A stretch of DNA of 41,005 nucleotides, taken from the NCBI GenBank assembly GCA_903911905.1, contig CAIWFK010000791.1, forward strand, positions 1-41,005, given 5' to 3'. How positions within the stretch are numbered: the first letter of the stretch is position 1; every line of letters begins with the position of its first letter. This document shows, in pieces, positions 8,587 to 16,619 of the stretch. Under the pieces are notes generated by a model. The model was not told the DNA's origin, made no database searches, and saw only the letters and a program-made list of their open reading frames with translations. This DNA comes from an uncultured Myxococcales bacterium. Lineage in GTDB: Bacteria; Myxococcota; Myxococcia; Myxococcales; Myxococcaceae. Both the position numbers and the translations under genes were made by a program.

Positions 8587-10137
8587 ATGCCCTACGACAT
8601 CACGCGCTTCCTCGACCAGTTCGCCGCCAGCTCGCCCCAGCTTCCCGCCTTGCGCTTCGCGGGTCGCACCACCACCTATCGCCAGTTGAACGAGCGGGTC
8701 GATCGCCTGGCCGGCGCGCTGCTCGCGAAGGGCCTCACGCCGAAGGTCGACCGGCTCTTCGTGCTCGACAAGAACCACCCCGCCACGCTCGAGCTGACGT
8801 TGGCCTCGGCGCGCGCGGGCCTGACCTGCGTCATCGGCAACTTCCGCCTCGCGCCCGAAGAGGTCGCCTGGGCCATCACCGACGCGCAGGCCACGCTGGT
8901 GGTGGTGGGCCAGGAGTTCGCGCCGATGCTCGAGGGGCTGCGCGCGCGGCTGCCGAAGGTGACCACCGTGGTGGTGCTGGGCGGTGACGGCGATCAGTAC
9001 GAGCCGCTGGTCGCGCAGGGGCCGGCGCTCGCGCACCGGGTGCCGCACGACGACGACGACGCCTTCCTGCAGTTGTACACCTCGGGCACCACCGGCTTTC
9101 CCAAGGGCGCGCTGCTCACCCACCGCTCGGTCGGCGCCCACACCAGCGCGATGATCGACGCCTTCCGCTTCGACGCGAAGGCGGTCAGCCTGGTGCCGAT
9201 GCCGCTCTTCCACGTCGGTGGCATCTGCTGGGCGCTGCTCTCGCTGCACGTGGGCGCGGTGGCGGTCGTCTCGCGCGACCCGTCTCCGGCCAGCATGCTC
9301 AAGGACTTCGTCGGCGAAGGCATCACCCACACCTTCGTGGTGCCCGCCATTCTGCACGGCTTCATGGCCATGCCCGACTTCGCCAGCTTCGACCTCTCGC
9401 GGCTCGAGAAGGTCGCCTACGGCGCGGCGCCCATGCCGCTGCCGCTGCTGCAGAAGGTGCTGGGCGCGATGCGGTGCGACTTCGTGCAGGTCTACGGCAT
9501 GACCGAGATGAGCGGCGTCTTCTGCCTGCTCGACGGAGACGACCACCGCAACGCCGCCCACCCCGAGCGCCTGGTGTCGGCCGGCCGCATCACCCGCGGC
9601 ACCGAGCTTCGGGTGGTCCACCCCTCGACCGGGAAGGACGTTCCCCCCGGCACCCTGGGTGAATTCTGGGTGCGCGGCGAGCAGCGGCTGCGTTCGTACT
9701 GGGCACGCGAGGCCGACACGAAGCAGGCCATCACCGAAGACGGGTGGCTGCGCACCGGCGATGCGGGCCGGGTCGACGAGCACGGGTACGTCTACGTGCA
9801 GGACCGGGTGAAGGACATGGTCATCTCGGGCGGCGAGAACGTGTACCCCGCAGAGGTCGAGCGCGTGCTGGTGACGATGGCCGCGGTGTCCGAGGTCGCG
9901 GTGTTCGGCGTGCCCCACGAGAAGTGGGGCGAGACCCTGCGCGCAGCGGTGGTGCTCAAGAGCGGCGCGAGCGCCACCGAGGCCGAGTGCATCGCCTTCT
10001 GCCGGCAGCACCTGGCGCACTACAAGTGTCCGACCCAGGTCGAGTTCCTCGCCGCGCTGCCCCGCAACCCCACCGGCAAGGTGCTCAAGAAGGACCTGCG
10101 CGCGCCGCACTGGGTCGGTCACACCCGGTCGGTCTGA
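8587..10137 (+). CDS. AMP-dependent acyl-CoA synthetase/ligase
   Basis: This encodes 516 aa, the usual size for ANL-superfamily CoA ligases. The start at ATG 8587 (MPYDITRFLDQF) fits the family better than the upstream in-frame ATG at 8548. Motifs are in order: the phosphate loop LYTSGTTGFPKGALL, the adenine motif YGMTEM, the hinge region TGDAGRVDEHGYVYV followed by DRVKDMVISGGENVYP, and the C-terminal catalytic lysine block PRNPTGKVLKKDL. It should adenylate a carboxylic acid (fatty or aromatic) and transfer it to CoA in the cytosol. The substrate cannot be told from sequence. It lies 91 bases before a molybdenum hydroxylase pair on the same strand, which might place it in degradation of an aromatic or heterocyclic compound; that link is inference. 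Confidence 0.9.
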   Translation: MPYDITRFLDQFAASSPQLPALRFAGRTTTYRQLNERVDRLAGALLAKGLTPKVDRLFVLDKNHPATLELTLASARAGLTCVIGNFRLAPEEVAWAITDAQATLVVVGQEFAPMLEGLRARLPKVTTVVVLGGDGDQYEPLVAQGPALAHRVPHDDDDAFLQLYTSGTTGFPKGALLTHRSVGAHTSAMIDAFRFDAKAVSLVPMPLFHVGGICWALLSLHVGAVAVVSRDPSPASMLKDFVGEGITHTFVVPAILHGFMAMPDFASFDLSRLEKVAYGAAPMPLPLLQKVLGAMRCDFVQVYGMTEMSGVFCLLDGDDHRNAAHPERLVSAGRITRGTELRVVHPSTGKDVPPGTLGEFWVRGEQRLRSYWAREADTKQAITEDGWLRTGDAGRVDEHGYVYVQDRVKDMVISGGENVYPAEVERVLVTMAAVSEVAVFGVPHEKWGETLRAAVVLKSGASATEAECIAFCRQHLAHYKCPTQVEFLAALPRNPTGKVLKKDLRAPHWVGHTRSV

Positions 10138-10228
10138 ACGAGCGACGGGTCCTTCATGGTGATGCACTGACGCCCCCTTCGCGAGGAGCGGCTCGACGGC
10201 CCGGTGCGTGCAGCCACACTCTGGGCTC

Positions 10229-10702
10229 ATGAAGCACGCGCTGCAGTTCACGCTCAATGGCCAACCGCTCACGCTCGAGGTCGACGACGAGCGAATGCTC
10301 TTGTGGGTGCTGCGCACCGAGTTGGGGTTGACCGACACCAAATACGGCTGCGGTGAGGCCCACTGTGGCGCGTGCACGGTGCTGGTCGACGGCAAGGCCC
10401 TCAGGTCCTGCCGCGCCCCGATGCGCGCCGTCGACGGCAAGGTGGTCGTCACCATCGAAGGGCTGGCCCCACCGGGGCGGCTCGACCCGCTGCAGCAGGC
10501 CTTCATCGACCACTCCGCGGTGCAGTGTGGTTACTGCACGCCCGGCATGCTGTTGACCGCGAAGGCGCTGCTCACCGAGACCCTCACACCCACCCGGGCG
10601 CTCATCGCCGCGCGGCTCGAACGCAACCTCTGTCGCTGCGGGGCGCACCAGCGCATCGTCGACGCGGTCGAGGCCGCGTCGAAGACGGGCTCCCTGCCGT
10701 GA
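10229..10702 (+). CDS. iorA: (2Fe-2S) small subunit of a molybdenum hydroxylase (IorA type)
   Basis: This encodes 157 aa, starting MKHALQFTLNG at the ATG at 10229. The plant-type [2Fe-2S] cluster ligands are C41, C46, C49 and C61 (YGCGEAHCGACTVLVDG region), and the second cluster ligands are C100, C103, C135 and C137 (QCGYCTPGM and NLCRCG). Length and order match the small subunits of isoquinoline 1-oxidoreductase, aldehyde and xanthine dehydrogenases. It passes electrons from the molybdenum subunit to an acceptor. The next gene overlaps it by 4 bases. No FAD subunit gene is nearby, which favours the two-subunit IorAB type that uses a cytochrome acceptor. Confidence 0.9.
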   Translation: MKHALQFTLNGQPLTLEVDDERMLLWVLRTELGLTDTKYGCGEAHCGACTVLVDGKALRSCRAPMRAVDGKVVVTIEGLAPPGRLDPLQQAFIDHSAVQCGYCTPGMLLTAKALLTETLTPTRALIAARLERNLCRCGAHQRIVDAVEAASKTGSLP

Positions 10703-12828
10703 ACGACCCACGCCTGTTCGGCCGACGCGACTTCTTCACCCTCGCCGGTGGAGGCCTGGTGATTCTGGTGGGGCTGCGCCCCGAAGACGCCCTGGCCGTG
10801 CTCGTCAAAGAGGTCCCTTCACCCGAGGACTTCAACGCCTTCCTCATCGTGCAGGCAGATGGGCGGGTGCGCGTGATGTCGGGAAAAATCGAGATGGGGC
10901 AGGGCGTGATGACCTCTCAGGCCCAGTTGGTCGCCGAGGAGCTCGGGGTCGCGCTGGGCGCCATCGACCTGGTGCTGGGCGACACCGACGTCTGCCCGTG
11001 GGACCGCGGTACCTTCGGCTCGTTGTCGACCCGCATGTTCGGTCCGGTGTTGCGAGCGGCCGCGGCGCGCGCGCGCGTCGAGCTCTTCGCCCTGGCCTCC
11101 GCCAGACTCGGCGTGCCGCCGACGAGCCTCGTGGTGCACGAGGGGCTGGTGCAGGTCGTCGACGACCCCGACGCCCACGTCACCTATGGCGAGCTGTCGA
11201 AGGGCGCGCGGCTGACGCGGGTTGTGGGGGAAGCGGGGGTACTGCACGCCGCGGCCGACTTTCAGGTGATGGGGCGCTCGCCCGCCCGGCTCGACGCGCG
11301 CGACAAAGTGACCGGTGCAGCGAAGTACGCGGCCGACGTGCGACGGCCCGGACTGCTCCATGCCCGTGTGCTGCGGCCACCCATGCACGGGTCGAAGCGC
11401 TCGAAGCTCGTCACCTCGGCCGCACGCGCGCTTCCCGGCGTGCTGGTGGTCGAGCTGCCGGACCTGGTGGCCGTGCTCCATGCCAACCCCGAGGGTGCAG
11501 CGGCGGCGCTCGAGCGCCTGAGCGTCGAGTGGACCCAGCCCGAGGCGACGCTCGACCCCGAGAACATCGGCGAGCATCTGCAGGCCAGCGCCACCGGCGA
11601 GAAGACGGTGGTCGAGCGCGGTTCGCTGGCGACCGGGCGCGCGGCCTCGGCGAAATCGTTCTTCGAGACCTTTCGCAAAGGGTACGTGGCCCACGCGGCC
11701 ATCGAGCCGCACGCGGCACTCGCCGAGCTCGTTCACGGCGTCATGACCGTCTGGGCGTCGACGCAGACGCCGTTCCCGACGCGCGACCGCATCGCCTTGG
11801 CGGTGGGCCTGGCCGCGCAGAAGGTTCGCGTCATCACGCCCTTCCTCGGCGGCGGCTTCGGGGGCAAGAGCGCCGACGAGCAGGCCATCGAAGCCGCGCG
11901 CCTGGCGCAGAAGGTCGGCCGGCCGGTGCAGGTCGCGTGGACGCGGGCCGAGGAGTTCTTCTTCGACCACTTCGACCCCGCGTCGGTGGTGACGGTGACC
12001 GCCGGGCTCGACGCCCAGGGGCTGATGTCGGTGTGGGACGCGCGCATCATCGCGGCCGGAGATCGCGGCTCGACGCCATTCTACGCGGTGCCCAACGTCC
12101 TGGTCCGCTCGAGCGGCGGCACCGCGTACGGCGAGGCCGCAGCGGGCGCCAGCCTGCACCCCTTCGCGGTCGGCCCCTGGCGAGGCCCCGGCGCGAACAT
12201 GAACGTCTTCGCCTCGGAGTCCATGGTGGACCTGATGGCGTCGGCGACCGGAGTCGACCCGGTGGCGTTTCGTCTGAAGAACCTCACCGACGAGCGCATG
12301 AAGCGCGTGGTCCAGGCTGCCGCGAAGGCCTTCGGGTGGACGCCGGCCGTCGCTCCCAGCAGGCGTGGCGTGGGCGTGGCGTGCAGCATCGACGCCGGCA
12401 GCTACGTGGCCACCATGGCCGAGGTGAAGGTCGACGCGGCGACCGGGCACGTCGCCGTGCTCCGCCTGGTGTGCGCCATCGACCTGGGCGTGGTCGTCAA
12501 CCCCGAGGGGGCCCGTCAGCAGGTCGAAGGTGGGTTGAGCATGGGGCTGGGCTACGCGCTGTTCGAAGAACTGCGCTTCCGGGGTGGGGCGGTGCTGGAT
12601 CGCAACTTCGATTCCTACCGACTGCCCTGCTTCAGCCACGTGCCGCACCTCGAGACGGTTTTCGTGAAGAACGACGCCCTCGCGCCACAGGGGGCCGGGG
12701 AGCCTCCCATCACCACCACGGGAGCGGTCATCGCCAACGCCATCTTCGACGCGACTGGCGCCCGGCTCACCCGGTTGCCGATGACCGCCGAGCGGGTGAA
12801 GCAGGCGATGGCCCGCGAGGCGCGGTGA
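10699..12828 (+). CDS. iorB: Molybdopterin-binding subunit of isoquinoline 1-oxidoreductase/aldehyde oxidase type
   Basis: This encodes 709 aa from a GTG at 10699 that overlaps the small-subunit stop (GTGA), so expression is coupled. The N-terminus GRRDFFTLAGGGLVILVG looks like a Tat signal, as in IorB enzymes. Residues beyond carry the molybdenum cofactor motifs: KIEMGQGVMTSQAQ, PFLGGGFGGKS, and the C-terminal GAGEPPITTTG block with the family's catalytic glutamate in GEPP. It should hydroxylate a heteroaromatic or oxidise an aldehyde with water as oxygen source, in the periplasm with its small subunit carried along. The substrate is unknown. It converges on the LysR gene 45 bases downstream. 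Confidence 0.88.
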   Translation: MNDPRLFGRRDFFTLAGGGLVILVGLRPEDALAVLVKEVPSPEDFNAFLIVQADGRVRVMSGKIEMGQGVMTSQAQLVAEELGVALGAIDLVLGDTDVCPWDRGTFGSLSTRMFGPVLRAAAARARVELFALASARLGVPPTSLVVHEGLVQVVDDPDAHVTYGELSKGARLTRVVGEAGVLHAAADFQVMGRSPARLDARDKVTGAAKYAADVRRPGLLHARVLRPPMHGSKRSKLVTSAARALPGVLVVELPDLVAVLHANPEGAAAALERLSVEWTQPEATLDPENIGEHLQASATGEKTVVERGSLATGRAASAKSFFETFRKGYVAHAAIEPHAALAELVHGVMTVWASTQTPFPTRDRIALAVGLAAQKVRVITPFLGGGFGGKSADEQAIEAARLAQKVGRPVQVAWTRAEEFFFDHFDPASVVTVTAGLDAQGLMSVWDARIIAAGDRGSTPFYAVPNVLVRSSGGTAYGEAAAGASLHPFAVGPWRGPGANMNVFASESMVDLMASATGVDPVAFRLKNLTDERMKRVVQAAAKAFGWTPAVAPSRRGVGVACSIDAGSYVATMAEVKVDAATGHVAVLRLVCAIDLGVVVNPEGARQQVEGGLSMGLGYALFEELRFRGGAVLDRNFDSYRLPCFSHVPHLETVFVKNDALAPQGAGEPPITTTGAVIANAIFDATGARLTRLPMTAERVKQAMAREAR

Positions 12829-12873
12829 GCCCGGCTCAGCCGTTGCGCCCGACGCGGCCCCGCAGCAGGCGAA

Positions 12874-13839
12874 TCAAGGACGCACGGTTCTCGTCGAGCG
12901 CCGAATCGGGCCGACGCCACACGGCATCGGTACGGCGTCGAGCTGCTGGCCGCGTCTGACCAGTTCGTCGCGCAGCAGCATGGCGGCGCGGGTGCGGTGG
13001 AGGTCGGCCCGGTAGAACAAGCAGCCGACGTCGACCTCGAAGGGCAGCCGGGGGTCGAGCAGGCGAATCGCCGACCCGGGGTCACGACTGGCGACCCGCC
13101 ACGGGAGCACGCCCAGGCCCGCTCCCGAAGCCACCAGGCTCTTCACCAGCTCGAGATCGCCACACGACATCACCCGACCTCCGACGTGCCCCGTCGCCTG
13201 CAGCGCGGCAACCACCCGCGCGCTCGGCGGAATGCGGGGAACGTGGAAGAGCGGTGCCGACGCGGGCAGCCGGTGCTTCGAGGTCACCACGCACACCACG
13301 TCGCGAAACATCGGCACCGACACCAGGTCGGGGTGCGGCCGCGACGAGGCGCCCGACGTGGTGTCGACGCCAAAGTGCACGGTGCGGTCGATGACCGCGT
13401 CGATGACCCTGGGGCCGATGCCTTCCCAGAGCGACAGCTCGAGCCCCGGCGCCCGCTCCGGCAGTTCCCGCATCAACTGCGGCAGGAAGATGGCGCCGAA
13501 GGCGTGGTGGTAGCCGACCGTGAAGTGACCCGAAGGGGCGCTTTCGACGTCGCGCAGCGACTCGTCGGCCTGCTGCAGCACGGCCAGCACCTCGTCGGCC
13601 GCGCGGGCCAGCAGTCGCCCCGATTCGGTCGGTGTCACGCCACGCGGGCCGCGCAGGAACAACGTCGCGCCCAGTCGGCCCTCCAGCAGTCGCACCGCGT
13701 TGCTCAGCGTCGGCTGGCTCACGCCCAACTGCCGCGCGGCCTCGGTCATGTTCTCGCAGCGGGCGATGTGTCGCACGTAGCGCAGGTGCGTCAGTTCGAC
13801 GGTGTCGGGAAAGCCATAGCGTGAAGCTATCGATGACAT
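12874..13839 (-). CDS. LysR family transcriptional regulator
   Basis: This encodes 321 aa from the ATG at 13839. The N-terminal winged helix-turn-helix is clear (HLRYVRHIARCENMTEAARQ, then LGVSQPTLSNAVRLLEGRLG), followed by a linker helix and a two-lobe substrate-binding domain (TVGYHHAFGAIFLPQLMREL to the C-terminus). The open frame runs 48 codons further upstream but overlaps the divergent gene, and no start lies closer to the HTH, so 13839 is favoured. It is divergent from the DoxX-like gene, with 49 bases between starts, and converges with iorB. It most likely controls its divergent neighbour and itself; a perfect T-N11-A inverted repeat is present at 13816-13830. The inducer is unknown. 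Confidence 0.92.
   Translation of the reverse strand: MSSIASRYGFPDTVELTHLRYVRHIARCENMTEAARQLGVSQPTLSNAVRLLEGRLGATLFLRGPRGVTPTESGRLLARAADEVLAVLQQADESLRDVESAPSGHFTVGYHHAFGAIFLPQLMRELPERAPGLELSLWEGIGPRVIDAVIDRTVHFGVDTTSGASSRPHPDLVSVPMFRDVVCVVTSKHRLPASAPLFHVPRIPPSARVVAALQATGHVGGRVMSCGDLELVKSLVASGAGLGVLPWRVASRDPGSAIRLLDPRLPFEVDVGCLFYRADLHRTRAAMLLRDELVRRGQQLDAVPMPCGVGPIRRSTRTVRP
13816..13830. promoter_or_regulatory. Candidate LysR box (T-N11-A)
   Basis: ATAGC-GTGAA-GCTAT is a perfect 5-bp-arm inverted repeat with the T-N11-A form of LysR operators. It lies 59 bases upstream of the divergent DoxX-like start and covers codons 4-8 of the lysR gene itself, so binding could repress lysR while acting on the divergent promoter. 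No experiment is implied by the sequence alone. Confidence 0.5.
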
Positions 13840-13888
13840 GTTCGCAGCGTATTTGATTGATGGCGGCCAGGCGACCAGCCTGCCGGTC

Positions 13889-14695
13889 ATGACTTCGAGC
13901 CAGACCGTGCTCTCGCCGTTCCAGTCCGTGGCCGTGGTGCGAATCGGCACGGCGCTCGTCGTCGCGACCCACCCGCTGTTCACGGTGACCCATTCGGTCG
14001 AGCTCGAGCGGCTGGCCCAGGCGCTGGCCGAGCGGGGGCTTCCGTGTTCGACGGCGCTGGTGTGGCTGGCGTTGCTGGTGCAACTCGCCGCCGCGGTGGC
14101 GCTGATTGCGGGTCGCCAGGTGGTGCGGGCCGCGGGGGTGTCGATGGTGGTGCTCCTCGCGGGGGCCGCGCTGCGCCAGGCGCCGTACTGGTACGTCGCG
14201 GGCGGCGGCGCGGAAGAAGGTCACCCCGGCGTCGAGTTCAACCTGCTGCTCGTGGTCTGCCTCACGGGCGTGCTGGTGGCCCGCAGGTCGGCGCAGCGGG
14301 GGCTCGAGGTGATGCTCCTCGGAGCCGCGGCCTTGCTGGCGGCGCACCCGCTCCACGCCTTTCTCACCGTCGACGTCGAGGGCATGAGCGACTGGGGCCA
14401 CGCCATGGAACAGCGCGGGTTTCCTTTCGGCGTCGCGCTGGTGTGGACGGTCATCTCGGTGCAGGTGCTGGCCTCGGTGCTGCTGCTGGCCCGGCGCTTC
14501 GTGGTGCCAGCCTGTCTGGCGCACATGCTGGTGCTGGTGAACGGCTTGTGGCTCGTGCACTGGCCGAAGTGGTTCGTGGTCGGCCCAGGTGAGAACGGCA
14601 TGGAATTTCCGCTCACCTCCCTGCTGTGCTTCGGCGCGGCGGCGCTCGCGTCCTGGCCTTCCGGGGCGTGGCGCCAGCTTCGGACCGCCACCTGA
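13889..14695 (+). CDS. DoxX-like membrane protein with internal duplication
   Basis: This encodes 268 aa rich in hydrophobic helices, about eight membrane segments. The two halves are similar: HPL, an RG(L/F)P..ALVW segment, VQ..A, R.VV and a G.GE.G.EF segment recur in the same order (about residues 30-130 and 145-250). Each half resembles a four-helix DoxX/DoxD-type unit. The start at ATG 13889 is chosen because the upstream in-frame codons overlap the divergent LysR gene. The DoxX superfamily includes subunits of thiosulfate:quinone oxidoreductase and proteins with redox or stress roles, but nothing here fixes a reaction. It is probably regulated by the divergent LysR protein. Confidence 0.7.
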   Translation: MTSSQTVLSPFQSVAVVRIGTALVVATHPLFTVTHSVELERLAQALAERGLPCSTALVWLALLVQLAAAVALIAGRQVVRAAGVSMVVLLAGAALRQAPYWYVAGGGAEEGHPGVEFNLLLVVCLTGVLVARRSAQRGLEVMLLGAAALLAAHPLHAFLTVDVEGMSDWGHAMEQRGFPFGVALVWTVISVQVLASVLLLARRFVVPACLAHMLVLVNGLWLVHWPKWFVVGPGENGMEFPLTSLLCFGAAALASWPSGAWRQLRTAT

Positions 14696-14708
14696 GCGGA
14701 CAGGTGGC
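14687..14708 (+). terminator. Hairpin at the end of the DoxX-like gene
   Basis: GCCACCT (14687-14693) pairs with AGGTGGC (14702-14708) around an 8-base loop; the stop codon at 14693-14695 is at the end of the first arm. The following GCTTCT is only weakly T-rich, so this may be a weak intrinsic terminator or an RNA-stabilising hairpin. Confidence 0.45.
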
Positions 14709-14740
14709 GCTTCTGACGGGTCCATGAATAGAAGCCAGCC

Positions 14741-16066
14741 ATGGCGTCGCAGACCGTCGGAGACCTCCGCACCCTCGTCACCCGTCGAGCGGGACTCGCC
14801 CAACGCGTGGCGGTGCTGGCGAAGGACGCGGCCCTGGTGGCGGCGCTGAAGCAGAACCGCTGCGAGGTGCTCGAAGACCCCGCCTCGCTCGACGAGCTGA
14901 GCGCCTTCGCCCCGACGGTGGTGGTGGCCTTCGATGGCTACCTCTCGGGTGGCCCGGGCGCGCTCGAGGCCCTCGCACGGGCCGCGCCGGGTGCCACCTT
15001 CGTCTGCTCCTTCGCCAGCTCGAGCTCGGGCGGCGCGGCGTTGCGCGCGGTGCTGGGCCAGCCCATGACGCCTGCGCTGGCCGAGAAGGAGGTCCGCGAG
15101 GGGCTTCGCCAGGCAGGGTATGCCGTGCAGTCGCGCGACGTGGTGGTGGTGCCGCACGCGCCCTCGGGCCTGAGCGCCGAAACCGAGGCCGCCCTGCGCC
15201 AGCTCTTCGAGCAGCTCAACCCCGACGCGGCCATCGACCGGTTGCTGCTGGTCTCGACCCGCGGGGCGATGCCAGCGCCCATCGCGCGGGAGCCGGGGTT
15301 GCTCAGCGTCATCGTCTCGGCGGGCGCCGACGTGCCGGCCCTCGAGGGCACCCTGGCCTCGCTCCACGCGCAACGGCAGACGCCGATGGAGGTGCTGGTC
15401 GCCTCGGCACTGGGGCCCGAGACGCTCTCGAGGGTGCTGGCCCGGCAGCGTGAGCGCGCGGGGCTGGTGGTGCGCGCGGTCGACTCGGCCGCCGCCGACT
15501 TCGCCGGGCGCACCAACGCGGCCCTGGCGGTCGCGCGCGGCCAGTACGTCGGCTTCTGTGAAGCGGGCGACCTCTTCGGCCCGCTCCATTTCTCGGCGCT
15601 CGTCTCGGCGCTGGCCAACGCCACCCAGGCCTGGGTGGTGCCCGCGGTGGAACAGCGGGCCTTCTCGCTGCCCGCCTGGCTCGACGCGCCCGGCGGGGTG
15701 GACCGCGCGGGCTGGCTGCTCGACCGCGAGCGGCTGGGGGCCTTCGCGCTCACCTTCGCCGAGGGCACGCCGCTGGCCGAGGCCGCGCTCTTCACCCGCC
15801 TGGCCCTGCTCTTCACGCCCTCGGTGCTGACCGGAGAGGTGACCCTGGGCCGCGCCGTGGCCTCCACCGACGTCGAGGCCCTGCGCACCCAGTTCGCCGG
15901 CCGCCCGCTGCGCACCCTGTCGACCTTCGAGGGGCTCTTCGCCCAGCCCCGCTTGTCCACGCTGCTCGAAGCCCGGTTGACCGAGCGACTCGACGCCGTT
16001 CGCCCGGGGACGGGCCGCGCGGTCTCGAAGGCCCTCGCCTGGTGGCGGGCGCTGCCGGAAAAGTGA
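14741..16066 (+). CDS. Degenerate glycosyltransferase-2-like protein
   Basis: This encodes 441 aa. Residues 20-160 resemble a decayed methyltransferase-like Rossmann domain (AQRVAVLAKDAALVAAL, then FAPTVVVAFDGYL, then LRQAGYAVQSRDVVVV) without the glycine-rich SAM motif. Residues 185-300 follow the GT-A/GT2 pattern: LLSVIVSAGADVPALEGTLA and then TNAALAVARGQYVGFCEAGD. The nucleotide-binding Asp of the GT2 VDDGS motif is missing and the DxD position reads EAGD, so catalysis is doubtful. One base separates it from the next gene. It may be a non-catalytic relative of the myxobacterial methyltransferase-GT2 proteins. Function unknown. Confidence 0.65.
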   Translation: MASQTVGDLRTLVTRRAGLAQRVAVLAKDAALVAALKQNRCEVLEDPASLDELSAFAPTVVVAFDGYLSGGPGALEALARAAPGATFVCSFASSSSGGAALRAVLGQPMTPALAEKEVREGLRQAGYAVQSRDVVVVPHAPSGLSAETEAALRQLFEQLNPDAAIDRLLLVSTRGAMPAPIAREPGLLSVIVSAGADVPALEGTLASLHAQRQTPMEVLVASALGPETLSRVLARQRERAGLVVRAVDSAAADFAGRTNAALAVARGQYVGFCEAGDLFGPLHFSALVSALANATQAWVVPAVEQRAFSLPAWLDAPGGVDRAGWLLDRERLGAFALTFAEGTPLAEAALFTRLALLFTPSVLTGEVTLGRAVASTDVEALRTQFAGRPLRTLSTFEGLFAQPRLSTLLEARLTERLDAVRPGTGRAVSKALAWWRALPEK

Positions 16067-16067
16067 C

Positions 16068-16604
16068 ATGGACCCCACCCTCGCGCCAGGCACCACGTGG
16101 GAAGTGCGGCTGCGCTGGGGTTCGCGCCGCCTCGCCGCCGAGCTCTTGGGCGTCGACCGCACGCGGCTGTCGCTGGGCAACGAGCCCGGGGACGACGTCG
16201 ACACCGGCAGCCCGGTTCGCCTGAAGTTCGAGTTGCTGCCGCAGGGGCTGGTGGTCGACTTCTCGCTGGGCGTGACGGGCACCGCTTCGGTGCGGGGCGA
16301 CCAGCCCGTCACCGTGGGCCAACTGGTCGAGCGCGGCGCGGCCGTCGAACTGGCACCCGGCACCTGGCGACTGACGCTCGGCGAGAAGGACCGCGCGACG
16401 CTGGTGGTGGGCATGCTGGTGGTCGACGTGCGTCGCGCGCAGGGCCGCATTCGCCGACTCGGCTTCGACCCGCGCGTGCTGGTGCTGGTGGGCCTGGCGC
16501 TGCTGGCCATCGCCATCATGGTCGCCAGCATCGCCGCGCCCACCCCGACGCCCCACCTGCCGCCTCGCCCCGTCAAACCGAAAGCGGTCAAAGCGCTGCC
16601 GTAG
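16068..16604 (+). CDS. Membrane-anchored small protein with FHA/AgmX-like N-terminal domain
   Basis: This encodes 178 aa starting 1 base after the previous stop. Residues 1-130 form a beta-rich domain whose layout (VRLRWGSRRLAAELLGVDRT, later GLVVDFSLGVTGTASV and a TVGQLV-type strand) resembles the N-terminal domain of AgmX/PglI-type myxobacterial proteins. One hydrophobic helix follows at about residues 142-163, and the tail is Pro/Lys-rich. So the beta domain is probably cytoplasmic and anchored by a C-terminal helix. The family call is tentative and no function is assigned. It lies between the degenerate glycosyltransferase gene and the exported K-rich protein. Confidence 0.6.
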   Translation: MDPTLAPGTTWEVRLRWGSRRLAAELLGVDRTRLSLGNEPGDDVDTGSPVRLKFELLPQGLVVDFSLGVTGTASVRGDQPVTVGQLVERGAAVELAPGTWRLTLGEKDRATLVVGMLVVDVRRAQGRIRRLGFDPRVLVLVGLALLAIAIMVASIAAPTPTPHLPPRPVKPKAVKALP

Positions 16605-16619
16605 TACGACGGTCGGGTC

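Noticed and set aside
5361-8588. A 1,075-codon open frame on the minus strand
   Set aside because: It runs antisense through the FtsH operon and the lipoprotein gene; its Arg/Gly/His-rich composition is that of a GC-driven shadow frame and no domain is seen.
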